From: Halobacillus sp. Marseille-P3879 | GTDB lineage: Bacteria > Bacillota > Bacilli > Bacillales > Halobacillaceae | Reading direction: 5' to 3' | Assembly (NCBI RefSeq): GCF_900240285.1 | Contig: NZ_OESS01000004.1 | Location: forward strand, 140,225-204,224 | DNA: 64,000 nucleotides | Shown: positions 63,880-64,000 of the stretch, piece by piece | Position numbering within the stretch: the first letter of the stretch is position 1 | Layout of the letters: each line of letters starts with the position of its first letter | Notes under the pieces: model-generated | The model's database searches: none | Told to the model about the DNA's origin: nothing | Seen by the model: only the letters and a program-made list of their open reading frames with translations | Translations under genes and position numbers: made by a program

Positions 63880-64000
63880 GTTAAGTCATCGATTGATTAG
63901 TATCCGTCAGCTGCACGTGTCACCACGCTTCCACCTCGGACCTATTGACCTCATCGTCTCTGAGGAATCTTACTTACTTGGCGTAAGGGGAAATCTCATC
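63880..64000 (-). rRNA. rrl: 23S ribosomal RNA, 3' end (partial)
   Basis: The last 120 or so bases of 23S rRNA, running off the window edge. Recognisable segments on the minus strand are GTAAGATTCCTCAGAGACGA, GGTCCGAGGTGGAAG and GCTGACGGATACTAAT. The 3' end is placed near GACTTAAC. Confidence 0.95.

Overview
The window reads as chromosomal DNA of a spore-forming, low-to-mid GC Bacillota of the family Bacillaceae. Supporting genes are cotS/cotSA, a Spo0E-type phosphatase, sigW-rsiW, cdaA-cdaR-glmM-glmS with a glmS ribozyme, and a bacillopeptidase F-like protease. Secreted and cell-wall proteins are markedly acidic, which suggests a salt-tolerant lineage such as Halobacillus or a relative. That genus-level placement is inference. 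No prophage, insertion sequence or CRISPR array was seen.

Layout. Positions 1-8 kb hold a YceI protein, uvsE, bioY-bioB with a BirA-type operator, and a complete YclNOPQ-like siderophore importer under a Fur-box-like site, divergent from a TetR regulator. Positions 8-20 kb are mostly single genes: aldo-keto reductase, DUF4362 lipoprotein, SAM hydrolase, DHA2 drug exporter, DUF1450 protein, RibF, HD phosphohydrolase, a MurE-like ligase lacking the DNPR motif, DJ-1/PfpI, GAF-STAS and an FAD oxidoreductase. Degenerate copies of a palindromic intergenic repeat lie among them. Positions 20-25 kb hold a class D sortase with an adjacent LPDTA substrate, then an arsR-arsB-arsC-(small ORF)-trxB run with a perfect 24-bp palindrome at its promoter. 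Positions 25-36 kb hold a threonine synthase-like enzyme, a SIMPL protein, cydD-cydC with a Rex-like site, an LTA-synthase-like sulfatase, and a four-gene unit (MBL hydrolase, VOC protein, PH-like membrane protein, Gfo/Idh dehydrogenase).

Positions 36-41 kb hold two divergent excisionase-like HTH genes next to a SulP transporter and a Usp protein, a methyltransferase, a previously hidden type I toxin-antitoxin-like locus with a LexA-type box, and ldh with two Rex boxes. Positions 41-48 kb are a spore-coat polysaccharide region (cotSA, cotS, and UDP-glucose dehydrogenase, nucleotidyltransferase and epimerase genes). Positions 48-57 kb are the conserved envelope block: glmS with its ribozyme, glmM, cdaR, cdaA, rsiW, sigW, a Spo0E-type protein, arginase and a HAD phosphatase. 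From 57.4 kb to the end are an eight-tRNA cluster, the 1449-residue S8 protease, tRNA-Thr, tRNA-Asn, 5S rRNA and the 3' end of 23S rRNA, all on the minus strand.

The most unusual observations are: (1) the 33-codon holin-like toxin with a convergent antisense RNA and a GAAC-N4-GTTC box; (2) two genes that appear to start with ATT behind strong Shine-Dalgarno sequences, one of which has no ATG, GTG or TTG in its first 62 codons; (3) the twin HTH genes with palindromes before SulP; and (4) the MurE-like ligase with an altered amino-acid recognition loop.
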